Part shown: positions 24,778 through 33,015 of the stretch, one piece after another
How the letters are laid out: each line of letters opens with the position of its first letter
How positions within the stretch are numbered: position 1 is the stretch's first letter
Program-made: the position numbers and the translations under genes
Assembly (NCBI GenBank): GCA_002389505.1
Contig: DGPA01000009.1
Location: forward strand, 1 to 35,146
From: Halieaceae bacterium UBA4452
GTDB lineage: Bacteria; Pseudomonadota; Gammaproteobacteria; Pseudomonadales; Halieaceae
Length of the DNA stretch: 35,146 nucleotides
Reading direction: 5' to 3'
The notes under the pieces: model-generated
Told to the model about the DNA's origin: nothing
The model's input: only the letters and a program-made list of their open reading frames with translations
Databases searched by the model: none

Positions 24778-26808
24778 GTGGTTCGTAGTGTTCAAAGTCG
24801 ATTGCCAAAGTACATAGAGCGTCTAGCCGCACTGTTTATTGGCTCTGAGTTAGATCGCCCTTCCCATCTTCCTCGTTTAATGAGTTTTTTGTTGTTGGAC
24901 GGGATGGCGGTGCTCGTGGCATTGATGGGCTCTGTTGTAATAGCCTCGAATCGATCTGCCTTACCGCAAACATGGCCCGAATTTGCTGTCGGGGCGCTTG
25001 TTGTGATTTCGACTCTGTTTGTGTTTGTCGCCAAGGGTCTTTATCGCGCGCTTATCCGGCATATGGGTCAGCACGCGGTGTGGGATTTGATTCAAGCGGT
25101 TACCTACTCCGCACTTATTTTTGCCTTTCTGCTCTCTTTTGCGCCTGTCGATTTGCCCATCACTGCACCCTTGGGATTTTGGCTGGTATTATTTGCTGCC
25201 ACGGGCGGCGCACGAATGCTGTTAAGAGTGTCTTACCAGATATCTGTACGTGGGGCTGGGAAGCGAGTGATTATCTATGGCGCAGGCGATTCCGGACGTC
25301 AACTTCTTCATGCACTCAACCACGGGTCCAACTACAATGTCATTGCATTTGTCGACGACGCATCGTCTGTCCACAACACGGTGATTAACGGCCGGCCAGT
25401 GCTATGTTCGACATTACTGGAATCCCTCGTAGTAGAGAGGGAAGTCTCCCAAGTATTACTGGCTGTACCTTCAGCTTCACATGAGCGCCGACGAGAAATT
25501 ATTAATTCTTTAGTCGGTATGCCTGTGCATGTTCGTACCGTGCCAAAAATCTCTGAGCTCGTTGCCGGCCGCGCCAGCGTTAACCAGATTCAAGATGTTG
25601 ATCTTGATGACTTACTCGGTCGCGATCCAGTGCCCCCCAATGTAGAGCTTATCGAGCGCTGTATCACTGACAAAGTGGTCATGGTCACTGGTGCAGGTGG
25701 ATCGATTGGCTCTGAGTTATGCCGACAGATTTTAGAGGCTCACCCTCAGGAGCTGGTCCTTTTAGAGATTTCTGAATACGCACTCTATAAAGTCGAGCGT
25801 CAGCTGCGTCAAATCGCGCGCGAACGAGGGATCAAAGCACCCATAGTGACATTGTTGGGCTCTGCACGCGATGAGCGTCGCCTACAATCTTTATTTCAAA
25901 CGTTTAACGTCAACACGGTCTATCACGCTGCCGCCTATAAGCACGTCCCCATTGTTGAGCATAATATTGCCGAAGGTGTCGCCAACAATGTGGAGGGAAC
26001 TTGGGCCGCCGCCCGTGCCGCTGATGCGGCTGGGGTGGACACATTTGTCCTGGTATCGACTGATAAAGCGGTGCGACCTACGAATGTGATGGGTGCCTCA
26101 AAACGATTTGCCGAGTTAATTTTGCAAGCTTTTGCAAAGACCGATAGTCGTACTCGTTTTTGTATTGTACGTTTCGGTAACGTACTAGGCTCATCGGGAT
26201 CCGTAGTGCCGCTGTTTCGCGAGCAAATCGAGCAAGGGGGTCCAGTAACAGTGACCCACCAGGAAGTCTCACGCTATTTTATGTCCATACGAGAGGCGGC
26301 GCAGCTAGTTTTACAAGCGAGCGCGATGGGCACGGGTGGGGATGTGTTTGTGCTCGATATGGGAGAACCTGTCCGCATTGTTGACTTAGCTCGTCGCATG
26401 ATCCGTCTAAGCGGCTATGAACTGGAAGGTGAAATTCAATCTTCAGACCATATTGATATCGCATTCATCGGGTTGCGGCCCGGAGAGAAATTACATGAGG
26501 AGCTACTGCTGGGCACCTCAGTATCGGGAACTGGGCATGCTATGATCATGCGCGCAGAAGAAGAGTACTTGACGTTTGAGGCTATAGAGCAATCCTACGA
26601 AGCCCTTATTGACGCTTGCCGAGCAATCGACTGTACGGCGATTAATGACTTATTGCGTATGCATGTTATCGGTTATGAAGGCTATGAACCTCGCTACGAT
26701 TTTATCTGGGTTAAGCAGGGCCTGCATGGCAAGCGCGCTCGAAAAATAGTTGAAGTTGATAATGTCGCGCTACTCCCAACCGCCGCGAGCAAAGCTAATC
26801 CGCGTTAG
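24778..26808 (+). CDS. wbpM: Nucleotide-sugar 4,6-dehydratase, WbpM/CapD/FlaA1 family
   Basis: A 676-residue membrane-anchored enzyme close in size to WbpM. Four N-terminal helices (about 35-150) are followed by a Rossmann-like domain (VIIYGAGDSGRQLL, about 165-178) and a catalytic SDR domain with VTGAGGSIGSELC (303-315). The usual catalytic Tyr is replaced by Met: M438-x3-K442 in NVMGASKR, the hallmark of WbpM/FlaA1-type UDP-GlcNAc 4,6-dehydratases. VSTDKAVRPTN and FGNVLGSSGSVVPLF are present. The GTG start follows AAAAGGA (24764-24770). Such enzymes make UDP-4-keto-6-deoxy sugars for QuiNAc, FucNAc or related sugars, which fits the epimerase and WbpL-like genes upstream. Confidence 0.92.
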   Translation: MVRSVQSRLPKYIERLAALFIGSELDRPSHLPRLMSFLLLDGMAVLVALMGSVVIASNRSALPQTWPEFAVGALVVISTLFVFVAKGLYRALIRHMGQHAVWDLIQAVTYSALIFAFLLSFAPVDLPITAPLGFWLVLFAATGGARMLLRVSYQISVRGAGKRVIIYGAGDSGRQLLHALNHGSNYNVIAFVDDASSVHNTVINGRPVLCSTLLESLVVEREVSQVLLAVPSASHERRREIINSLVGMPVHVRTVPKISELVAGRASVNQIQDVDLDDLLGRDPVPPNVELIERCITDKVVMVTGAGGSIGSELCRQILEAHPQELVLLEISEYALYKVERQLRQIARERGIKAPIVTLLGSARDERRLQSLFQTFNVNTVYHAAAYKHVPIVEHNIAEGVANNVEGTWAAARAADAAGVDTFVLVSTDKAVRPTNVMGASKRFAELILQAFAKTDSRTRFCIVRFGNVLGSSGSVVPLFREQIEQGGPVTVTHQEVSRYFMSIREAAQLVLQASAMGTGGDVFVLDMGEPVRIVDLARRMIRLSGYELEGEIQSSDHIDIAFIGLRPGEKLHEELLLGTSVSGTGHAMIMRAEEEYLTFEAIEQSYEALIDACRAIDCTAINDLLRMHVIGYEGYEPRYDFIWVKQGLHGKRARKIVEVDNVALLPTAASKANPR

Positions 26809-26852
26809 CCACTGACTCCGGTAACGTCAGGCTGCTAGCAGGGGAGCCACCA

Positions 26853-27815
26853 ATGACCATTTATGATGTTTTTAATGGTGACGCTGACGGTATTTGTGCA
26901 TTGCTGCAATTGCGACAGATCGAGCCAAAGGCGTCTGTTTTGGTGTCTGGTGTAAAGCGTGATATCCATTTGCTGACGAAAGTGATGCCCTCCTCAGGCG
27001 ATCACGTCAACGTCTTGGATATCTCCCTCGATAAGAATCGCGCTGATCTTGAGCGCATTCTCGATCAAGGTGCGAGCGTTTTTTATGTAGATCATCATTA
27101 CGCGGGCGCCATCCCCGAGCATGATCAGCTGTCGACGGTTATCAATTTGTCGCCAGAAGTGAGCACGTCTGCGCTGATCAATGGTTACTTGAAAGGCAAG
27201 CGGGCCGGCTGGGCGGTGGTGGGTTGCTATGGCGACAATCTGTCGGGCACCGCTGAAAAGATAGCGGCAACGCTTGATGATGTCACTGACCTCGCTCGCT
27301 GGCAGCAGCTAGGCGTGTTGATGAATTATAATGGCTATGGGGCTACGGTGGAGGACCTACACTTTTCACCTGTGGATTTGTATCTGCGGTTATTGCCTTA
27401 CGATAGCCCGCAGGATTGCCTTATCAACGATCCAGATCTCATTGACACACTGGCTGCGGCTTACGACGACGACATGCGCTGGGCTGAGATCGCGCCAAGG
27501 CTCGTTGAGGATGACGTTCTATCGGTGGTCGAATTCCCTGATGCGCCTTGGGCGCGTCGGGTTAGCGGCGTATTTGTCAATCAATTAGCCAACCAAGCGC
27601 CAGACCGTGCGCACGCGGTGCTCACTGAAATACCGACCGGTTATCTGGTCAGCGTTCGCGCACCACTCAATGCCCGACAGGGCGCCGACGCTCTGTGCAG
27701 GCAGTTCCCCACAGGCGGTGGCCGAGCAGCTGCAGCGGGGATCAACGAGTTAGCGGCGCGTCAAGTGGATGATTTTATTGACGCGATGCGCCTGCAGTTT
27801 TCTAATCGATGTTGA
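26853..27815 (+). CDS. DHH-family phosphoesterase
   Basis: A 320-residue protein with DHH-superfamily motifs: DVFNGDADG (5-13), LDISLD (D56), VDHHYAG with the DHH triplet at 80-82, and GCYGDN. A GGGR-AAAAG motif (from 288) takes the place of the GGGH motif of the DHHA1 domain. Relatives include RecJ, NrnA oligoribonucleases and cyclic-dinucleotide phosphodiesterases; proteins like this one are sometimes mislabelled as acetyltransferases. The real substrate is unknown. It starts 44 nt after wbpM with GGGGAG as ribosome site and may be co-transcribed with it. Confidence 0.8.
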   Translation: MTIYDVFNGDADGICALLQLRQIEPKASVLVSGVKRDIHLLTKVMPSSGDHVNVLDISLDKNRADLERILDQGASVFYVDHHYAGAIPEHDQLSTVINLSPEVSTSALINGYLKGKRAGWAVVGCYGDNLSGTAEKIAATLDDVTDLARWQQLGVLMNYNGYGATVEDLHFSPVDLYLRLLPYDSPQDCLINDPDLIDTLAAAYDDDMRWAEIAPRLVEDDVLSVVEFPDAPWARRVSGVFVNQLANQAPDRAHAVLTEIPTGYLVSVRAPLNARQGADALCRQFPTGGGRAAAAGINELAARQVDDFIDAMRLQFSNRC

Positions 27816-27816
27816 T

Positions 27817-27877
27817 GACCCGCAGTCATCAGTAATTCCCAGTACCAAGAGTACAAGCTTGCGATGGGTCTTTTTTT
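27817..27877 (+). terminator. Possible imperfect terminator after the DHH gene
   Basis: GACC-CGCA (27817-27824) can pair with TGCG (27860-27863) and GGTC (27867-27870), eight pairs with a 3-base bulge and a long loop, followed by seven T residues (27871-27877). It lies just after the DHH stop in the convergent gap before the TetR gene. The long loop makes it less certain. Confidence 0.35.
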
Positions 27878-27901
27878 ACCCACGGCTGACTAGCCAATTG
27901 C

Positions 27902-28621
27902 TTAGCTAAGTGCCTTCAACCGCTCCTCAAGGCCATTCAATTTTTCCATGAGGTCCTTGTGCGTAATACCTTGGGCGTCGCTGCTGCTTGTCACTGCTGA
28001 AGGCGCCAGATCAGTTCTCTTCGCTGCCGGAATCAGGTGATGACCCATGACCTGCATAAGGTTATCGACAACCCCCTCATCGCTGCTTGCCTCGCGTAAA
28101 GTGAGGGTTCGGGCGGAGAACTCTAATGTCCCGTAAAAAATATCCCGGGCTTGCCAAAGGGTGGCATCGCCGCGCATGTTCCCCCGATCGATGCCTCGTT
28201 CCACTATGGCGTCGAATATTCGTACGTAGCCGCGAACTTGATCGAGATCTCTTACGTGAGCACTTTCGGTACCCCGCGCTCGGTAGGTCAGTTGCACTAC
28301 CTGAAATTGTGCCAGCAAGGCATTGAGGTGATAGCTAGCGAGTTGCTCAAGCTGTTGGAAAGGATCAGCGTGGGGATCTACGGCCAATCGCGCTCCAGCG
28401 GTGAGCTCGGACCAAAAATGGCCCACCACCGCGGTGAGCAGATCGTGCTTGTTGCGGTAGTAAAGGTAGAGTGTTCCCTCAGCCAGACCGGCTTGTCGCG
28501 CAATATCGATCATTTTCGCACCGTCGACTCCCCGGGAGGCAAATACCTCGCTGGCGGCGGCAATAATATTTGCTTCCCGAGCTTCAAATTTTTGTCTCTG
28601 TGTGTCGCGACTAGTCGTCAT
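27902..28621 (-). CDS. TetR/AcrR-family transcriptional regulator
   Basis: A 239-residue TetR-type repressor. The N-terminal helix-turn-helix is clear: ANIIAAASEVFASRGVDGA, KMIDIARQAGLAEGTLYLYY and RNKHDLLTAVV (about residues 17-65). The rest is a helical ligand-binding domain ending in a short coiled stretch (LNGLEERLKAL). I chose ATG 28621 with an AAGG ribosome site; the frame could open 12 codons earlier at a TTG. It is divergent from the AtuA-like operon, the same layout as atuR beside atuA in Pseudomonas aeruginosa, so it probably represses that operon and responds to an acyl-CoA intermediate; that part is inference. Confidence 0.9.
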   Translation of the reverse strand: MTTSRDTQRQKFEAREANIIAAASEVFASRGVDGAKMIDIARQAGLAEGTLYLYYRNKHDLLTAVVGHFWSELTAGARLAVDPHADPFQQLEQLASYHLNALLAQFQVVQLTYRARGTESAHVRDLDQVRGYVRIFDAIVERGIDRGNMRGDATLWQARDIFYGTLEFSARTLTLREASSDEGVVDNLMQVMGHHLIPAAKRTDLAPSAVTSSSDAQGITHKDLMEKLNGLEERLKALS

Positions 28622-28652
28622 GGTGAGGCCTTGATGAGTGGGCGGATGGCAT

Positions 28653-28704
28653 TGCAATATGAGTCTTCCTCAATAATAATGAGTTAAATTTATAGCTAAG
28701 TCAA
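28653..28704. promoter_or_regulatory. Overlapping divergent promoter candidates, tetR and atuA-like operon
   Basis: On the minus strand TTGACT (bases 28704-28699) and CATTAT (28681-28676) are 17 bp apart and point to the tetR gene. On the plus strand TTGCAA (28653-28658) and AATAAT (28675-28680) are 16 bp apart and point to the atuA-like gene. The two -10 boxes fall on the same bases. This AT-rich stretch in the 165-nt gap between the two starts is also where a repressor operator would be expected, though I cannot define one. Confidence 0.3.
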
Positions 28705-28786
28705 AATTGATTGGATCCAGGTACGGCGTCGGCGCGACTGCAGCGCATTACGCCGCCTCCATGCCTCGGCGATGAAGAGAGTGACC

Positions 28787-30580
28787 ATGAATAAAGCGCG
28801 AATACGAATAGGTGGTGCCACCGGGTATTGGGGTGATACCGATATGGCGATACCTCAGTTTCTTGCGGAGGGAAATGTCGATTTTATTGTTTTCGATTAT
28901 TTAGCGGAAGTCACCATGTCCATTCTTGCTCGGGCACGGGCAACAGATCCCAGCGTGGGCTATGCCACTGATTTTGTCACCAGCGTTATCAAACCTCATT
29001 TGACGGCTATCGCTTCCTCAGGAGTGCGGCTGATTAGTAACGCGGGTGGCGTCAATCCCGACAGTTGTGCTGCGGCCGTTCGTGAGCTTATTAGGGCAGC
29101 AGATATGGATTTACGTGTCGCTGTTGTTACCGGTGATGACCTGATGCCACAGCTTAGCGGTCTGACTGATCTAGACTGTCGAGAAATGTTTTCCGACACG
29201 CCCCTGCCCGCCGCTGCCGCGATTGCAAGTGCTAACGCTTATTTGGGAGCGTTTCCGATCGCCCGAGCACTGGATGGGGGTGCCGATATCGTCATCACTG
29301 GCCGTTGCGTGGATAGTGCGGTTACCCTCGGTGCCTGCATCCACAGTTTTGGCTGGACCTTCGACCAATTGGACCATTTGGCTACGGGGTCACTCGCGGG
29401 GCATATTATTGAATGCGGTGCCCAGGCAACAGGCGGCAACTACACCGACTGGCATGACGTTGCCGATGGCCTACACAATATCGGTTATCCCATCGCCGAA
29501 TTAACGTCGACGGGAGAGCTTATTATTACCAAGCCGGCCAAAACCGGGGGTGCTGTCACTGTCGGTACCGTGGGGGAGCAGTTGTTATACGAAATTGATG
29601 ATCCACAGGCCTATTATTTGCCCGACGTCATTTGTGATTTTACGTCGGTCACCCTGCGCGAGGAGCCAGGTGATCGAGTGATCGTCGACGGCGCTAAGGG
29701 TCGCGGAGTCCCCAACAGCTATAAGGCGTCTATTACTTGGGCCGACGGTTGGCGAGGTGGTTCGGTGTCTTTTTATGTGGGTAGCAGAGCGGCAGAAAAG
29801 GCGCGACTGTTTGCCGAGGAAGCCGTGGTGCGAAGCCGTCGAAAACTGTCTGCTTTGGGTGTTGAGGATTACCAAGAGCTATGCGTCGAGGTCATCGGTG
29901 ACGAGAGTCACTATGGTAGCGCAGCGAACACGACTGGCAGCCGGGAAGTTGCGGTGAAAATTGCCGCTCGACATGCTGAAAAGCAGCCGGTAGCCATCCT
30001 GTTAAGAGAGTTAACCGGAGCGGCGCTGGGAGCACCAGCCGGGTTGTTTATGTTCGCCGGCGCTCGACCAAAACCGTCGCCAGTGTTTCGCTTATTCTCA
30101 ACGTTAATCCCCAAGCATGTCGTCGATATACGTATTACGACTGCTGACGAAAGCCATTCATGGACTGATAATCAGAATGTCGATGCTGGGCTACCGTCAG
30201 AGCCATGGGTCATCCCACATCCATCGAAAGGTGAGACCTGTATTGATGTACCGCTAGAGCAGTTAGCATGGGCTCGCTCAGGCGACAAAGGCGATAAAGC
30301 GAATATTGGCGTGATGGCGCGTCGTCCCGACTACCTTCCGTTCATTGCCGAGGTATTAACCACGGACTATATGCGCACTCGCTTCGCCCATTTTTTAACC
30401 GGCGCAGCAGTCGATCGGCATTATTTGCCAGGACTCAATGCGCTCAATTTTGTGCTTCACAACGCGCTTGGCGGCGGAGGCATGGCGAGCTTGAGAAATG
30501 ATGCTCAGGGTAAGTGTTACGCCCAGATAATACTCGATACCCCTATATCCATTCCTAAAGCGTTAATTGGAGACGACTAG
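28787..30580 (+). CDS. atuA: AtuA-family protein (DUF1446 plus C-terminal AtuA-like domain)
   Basis: A 597-residue protein of the acyclic terpene utilisation AtuA family. The N-terminal part (about 1-450, DUF1446) has IRIGGATGYWGDTD, LISNAGGVNPDSC and the GRCVDSAVTLG block. A separate C-terminal domain (about 480-590) begins LAWARSGDKGDKANIGVMAR and contains FVLHNALGGGG. AtuA is needed in the citronellol/geraniol pathway of Pseudomonas, but its reaction has not been established. The start at ATG 28787 follows GAAGAGAG; an earlier in-frame ATG at 28772 has no comparable site. It opens the operon, with 2 nt before the carboxyltransferase gene. Confidence 0.88.
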   Translation: MNKARIRIGGATGYWGDTDMAIPQFLAEGNVDFIVFDYLAEVTMSILARARATDPSVGYATDFVTSVIKPHLTAIASSGVRLISNAGGVNPDSCAAAVRELIRAADMDLRVAVVTGDDLMPQLSGLTDLDCREMFSDTPLPAAAAIASANAYLGAFPIARALDGGADIVITGRCVDSAVTLGACIHSFGWTFDQLDHLATGSLAGHIIECGAQATGGNYTDWHDVADGLHNIGYPIAELTSTGELIITKPAKTGGAVTVGTVGEQLLYEIDDPQAYYLPDVICDFTSVTLREEPGDRVIVDGAKGRGVPNSYKASITWADGWRGGSVSFYVGSRAAEKARLFAEEAVVRSRRKLSALGVEDYQELCVEVIGDESHYGSAANTTGSREVAVKIAARHAEKQPVAILLRELTGAALGAPAGLFMFAGARPKPSPVFRLFSTLIPKHVVDIRITTADESHSWTDNQNVDAGLPSEPWVIPHPSKGETCIDVPLEQLAWARSGDKGDKANIGVMARRPDYLPFIAEVLTTDYMRTRFAHFLTGAAVDRHYLPGLNALNFVLHNALGGGGMASLRNDAQGKCYAQIILDTPISIPKALIGDD

Positions 30581-30582
30581 TT

Positions 30583-32205
30583 ATGCCAGAACTTGTGTCT
30601 ATGATCCAACCGGCTACAACGGCTTATAATAAAAACCGCGCCAGCATGCTCGGCTACGTTGATCAGCTGCGAGCTCTTGAGCAACGAGCTGTTGATGCAT
30701 CAAGTAAACGCAATGCCACCTTTGAAAAGCGCGGACAGTTACCGCCTATCGAGCGCCTCAGGCATCTTTTGGATCCCGGCATGCCTTTCTTACGGTTACA
30801 TACGTTGGCTAATTATTGTGTAGGCGATGCCAATCGAGAAACCAGCATCCCTGGCGCTTCGGTGTTAGTCGGAATAGGTTTCGTCCAAGGCGCCCGGTGC
30901 ATGATTTGGGTGGATGACTCGGGGATTGCCGCGGGTGCAGCCACCGATCGTTCCGTCGAAATTACCTTATCTATTCAGAATCTCTGTATGCGCCAAAAAT
31001 TACCACTCATTCACTGTGTCGAAAGCGCAGGCGCCAACTTACTCAAATATCGAGTGGAATTATGGTCGCAGTTTGGCGCGGTTTTTCGCAATTTAGCGCG
31101 AATGTCCGCCATGGGCTTGCCGGTGATTTCCGTCCTTCATGGGGGTGCCACCGCTGGTGGTGCCTACATGCCCGGTATGTCAGATTATGTGATTGGCGTT
31201 AAAGACAATGGCATGGCAGCACTCGGTGGTGCCGCGCTCGTTAAGGCAGCGACCGGTGAGGAAGCCAATGAGCGCGAGCTGGGTGGTACAGAAATGCACG
31301 CCAGCGTATCGGGGTTGGTGGAATATTTAGTCGAAAACGACGCCCATGCCTTGCTAACGGCCCGGGAGCTCGTACGCGCTCTCGACTGGAATAAACGCGC
31401 TCATAGCGTTCAGCGTCAAGCGTTTCAACTGCCGACTTATGATGCCGAACAACTGGCAGGCATTGTACCGACCGACCCTAAAACGCCCTATGATTTTAAA
31501 GAGGTATTGGCGCGCATTGTCGATGGCTCGGTAATAGATGAATTCAAACCGCGTTACGGCGTGTCAACGGTCTGTTGCCACGCCACCATAACCGGCATTG
31601 CGGTAGCGTTCATCGGCAATAATGGGCCCATTGATCCGGCGGGTGCAACCAAGGTGGCTCAGTTTGTGCAGTTATGTGACCAGGCCGATATGCCGCTCAT
31701 CTTCTGCCACAATACGACCGGTTATATGGTCGGTACCGAATACGAGCGTGCGGGGATGATTAAGCACGGTTCTAAAATGGTTCAAGCGGTAGCGACCGCA
31801 AGAATGCCCAAGATTTCACTGCACATTGGCGCCAGCTACGGCGCCGGTAACTATGGCATGTGTGGCTGGTCTTATGAACCTGACTTTTTATTCTCCTGGC
31901 CGAGTTCGCGTACTGGCGTGATGGCCGGTCAGAGCGCTGCAAAGACCATGAGTGAGGTGGCGCGCTCAGTTGCTGCTCGGCGAGGGGAAACGCCTTCATC
32001 GGAACAGTTAGCCGCACAAGAAGCGCAGTTATGTGCACACTTTGATGCTCAGGAGGACGCTTTCTTTACCTCGGGACGAGCGCTTGATCATGGTGTTATT
32101 GATCCGCGAGATACCCGAAAGGTGCTCGCTTTTTGTTTGGAAACCATTATAGAAGGTCGCGGACGTGAGCTTCGTGCGAACAGTTTCGGCGTGGCGAGGA
32201 TGTAA
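30583..32205 (+). CDS. atuC: Acyl-CoA carboxylase beta subunit (carboxyltransferase)
   Basis: A 540-residue carboxyltransferase of the methylcrotonyl-/geranyl-CoA carboxylase type, moving CO2 from biotin to an acyl-CoA. N-terminal crotonase-like half: RGQLPPIERLRHLLDPG, VESAGAN, GGATAGGAYMPGMSD. C-terminal half: GPIDPAGATKVAQFVQLCDQ, CHNTTGYMVGTEYER and GASYGAGNYGMCGWSYEPDF, with the Gly-rich oxyanion loops intact. The symbol reflects position in an atu-like operon; the sequence around YRVELWSQFGAVFRNLARM differs from classic AtuC and LiuB, so the acyl-CoA substrate is open. It pairs with the alpha subunit two genes downstream. Confidence 0.88.
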   Translation: MPELVSMIQPATTAYNKNRASMLGYVDQLRALEQRAVDASSKRNATFEKRGQLPPIERLRHLLDPGMPFLRLHTLANYCVGDANRETSIPGASVLVGIGFVQGARCMIWVDDSGIAAGAATDRSVEITLSIQNLCMRQKLPLIHCVESAGANLLKYRVELWSQFGAVFRNLARMSAMGLPVISVLHGGATAGGAYMPGMSDYVIGVKDNGMAALGGAALVKAATGEEANERELGGTEMHASVSGLVEYLVENDAHALLTARELVRALDWNKRAHSVQRQAFQLPTYDAEQLAGIVPTDPKTPYDFKEVLARIVDGSVIDEFKPRYGVSTVCCHATITGIAVAFIGNNGPIDPAGATKVAQFVQLCDQADMPLIFCHNTTGYMVGTEYERAGMIKHGSKMVQAVATARMPKISLHIGASYGAGNYGMCGWSYEPDFLFSWPSSRTGVMAGQSAAKTMSEVARSVAARRGETPSSEQLAAQEAQLCAHFDAQEDAFFTSGRALDHGVIDPRDTRKVLAFCLETIIEGRGRELRANSFGVARM

Positions 32206-32208
32206 TCG

Positions 32209-33012
32209 ATGACGCTATTAGTTGACACAACCTATATTGAGCTTGAGCACAGCGATGATTGGCTGACGGTGTGGTTCAATCAGCCCGAACGCCGTAATCC
32301 CTTGACGGACGACGTGGTTAAAGCGCTCCTTCAAGTCTGTGAGGCGCTCAGAGATAATACCAGTATCAGGGGCTTGACGATTCGCGGACGCGGAGGATTT
32401 TTTTGCGCAGGTGGTGATCTCCGAGGATTTCAAGCCATGGCTGATGGCGAGCCAGCGGGGGCTATTGCGACCAGCATTCAGATAGGCCAGTTGCTTGCCC
32501 AACTCAATACCTTGCCTCAAGTCACTATCGCACTACTAGAGGGGGCGGCAATGGCGGGAGGACTGGGCCTGGCCTGTTGCTGTGACGTCACTATTGGCAC
32601 CGCCGATACGCGCTTTGCCTTTACTGAAACCAGTATTGGTATATCGCCAGCTCAAATCGCGCGATTTGTCTTGCAAAAATGTGGCTATGCCACGGGGCGA
32701 CGGCTTATGCTAACAGCCGCTCGTTTCAAGGGTGATGCAGCAAAAGCATTGGGTATTCTCGATCAGGTTGTTGCGGATGGCAGCGCGCTTGACGATGCGG
32801 AGCTTGTTATTCGCCGTGATGTGTTGGCCTGCGCGCCCGGCGCCGTTGCAGCCACCAAAACATTAATCACCGAATTGGTGGCTATCCCCGATGCGGAAAA
32901 AGTGGCTTTTGCAGCAGACAATTTCACTCGGTGCTTACAAAGTGATGAGGGTGCCGAGGGGGTTGCCTCGTTTTTGGAAAAGCGTAAGCCATGGTGGAAC
33001 AAGGAGCGTTAA
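32209..33012 (+). CDS. atuE: Enoyl-CoA hydratase/isomerase family protein (AtuE/LiuC-like)
   Basis: A 267-residue crotonase-fold protein. FFCAGGDLRGF (64-74) and the GGAAMAGGLGLACCCDV oxyanion region (about 112-127) bind the CoA thioester. The second catalytic Glu is kept (E140 in FTETSIGISP), but the first Glu of ordinary enoyl-CoA hydratase is replaced in GGLGL. The same FTE-x-GISPAQI pattern occurs in methylglutaconyl- and isohexenylglutaconyl-CoA hydratases, which hydrate the product of the carboxylase. It lies 3 nt after the beta subunit gene and 3 nt before the alpha subunit gene, so its job is most likely hydration of the carboxylated acyl-CoA. Confidence 0.88.
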   Translation: MTLLVDTTYIELEHSDDWLTVWFNQPERRNPLTDDVVKALLQVCEALRDNTSIRGLTIRGRGGFFCAGGDLRGFQAMADGEPAGAIATSIQIGQLLAQLNTLPQVTIALLEGAAMAGGLGLACCCDVTIGTADTRFAFTETSIGISPAQIARFVLQKCGYATGRRLMLTAARFKGDAAKALGILDQVVADGSALDDAELVIRRDVLACAPGAVAATKTLITELVAIPDAEKVAFAADNFTRCLQSDEGAEGVASFLEKRKPWWNKER

Positions 33013-33015
33013 TTT

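Noticed and set aside
27865..27882. TGGGT/ACCCA hairpin as terminator
   Set aside because: The T-run is in the loop instead of after the stem; the alternative pairing ending before the T-run is listed with low confidence.
28151..28687. Plus-strand open frame of 178 codons opposite the TetR gene
   Set aside because: It is antisense to a clear TetR protein, has no recognisable domain and its composition follows from the codon pattern of the real gene.
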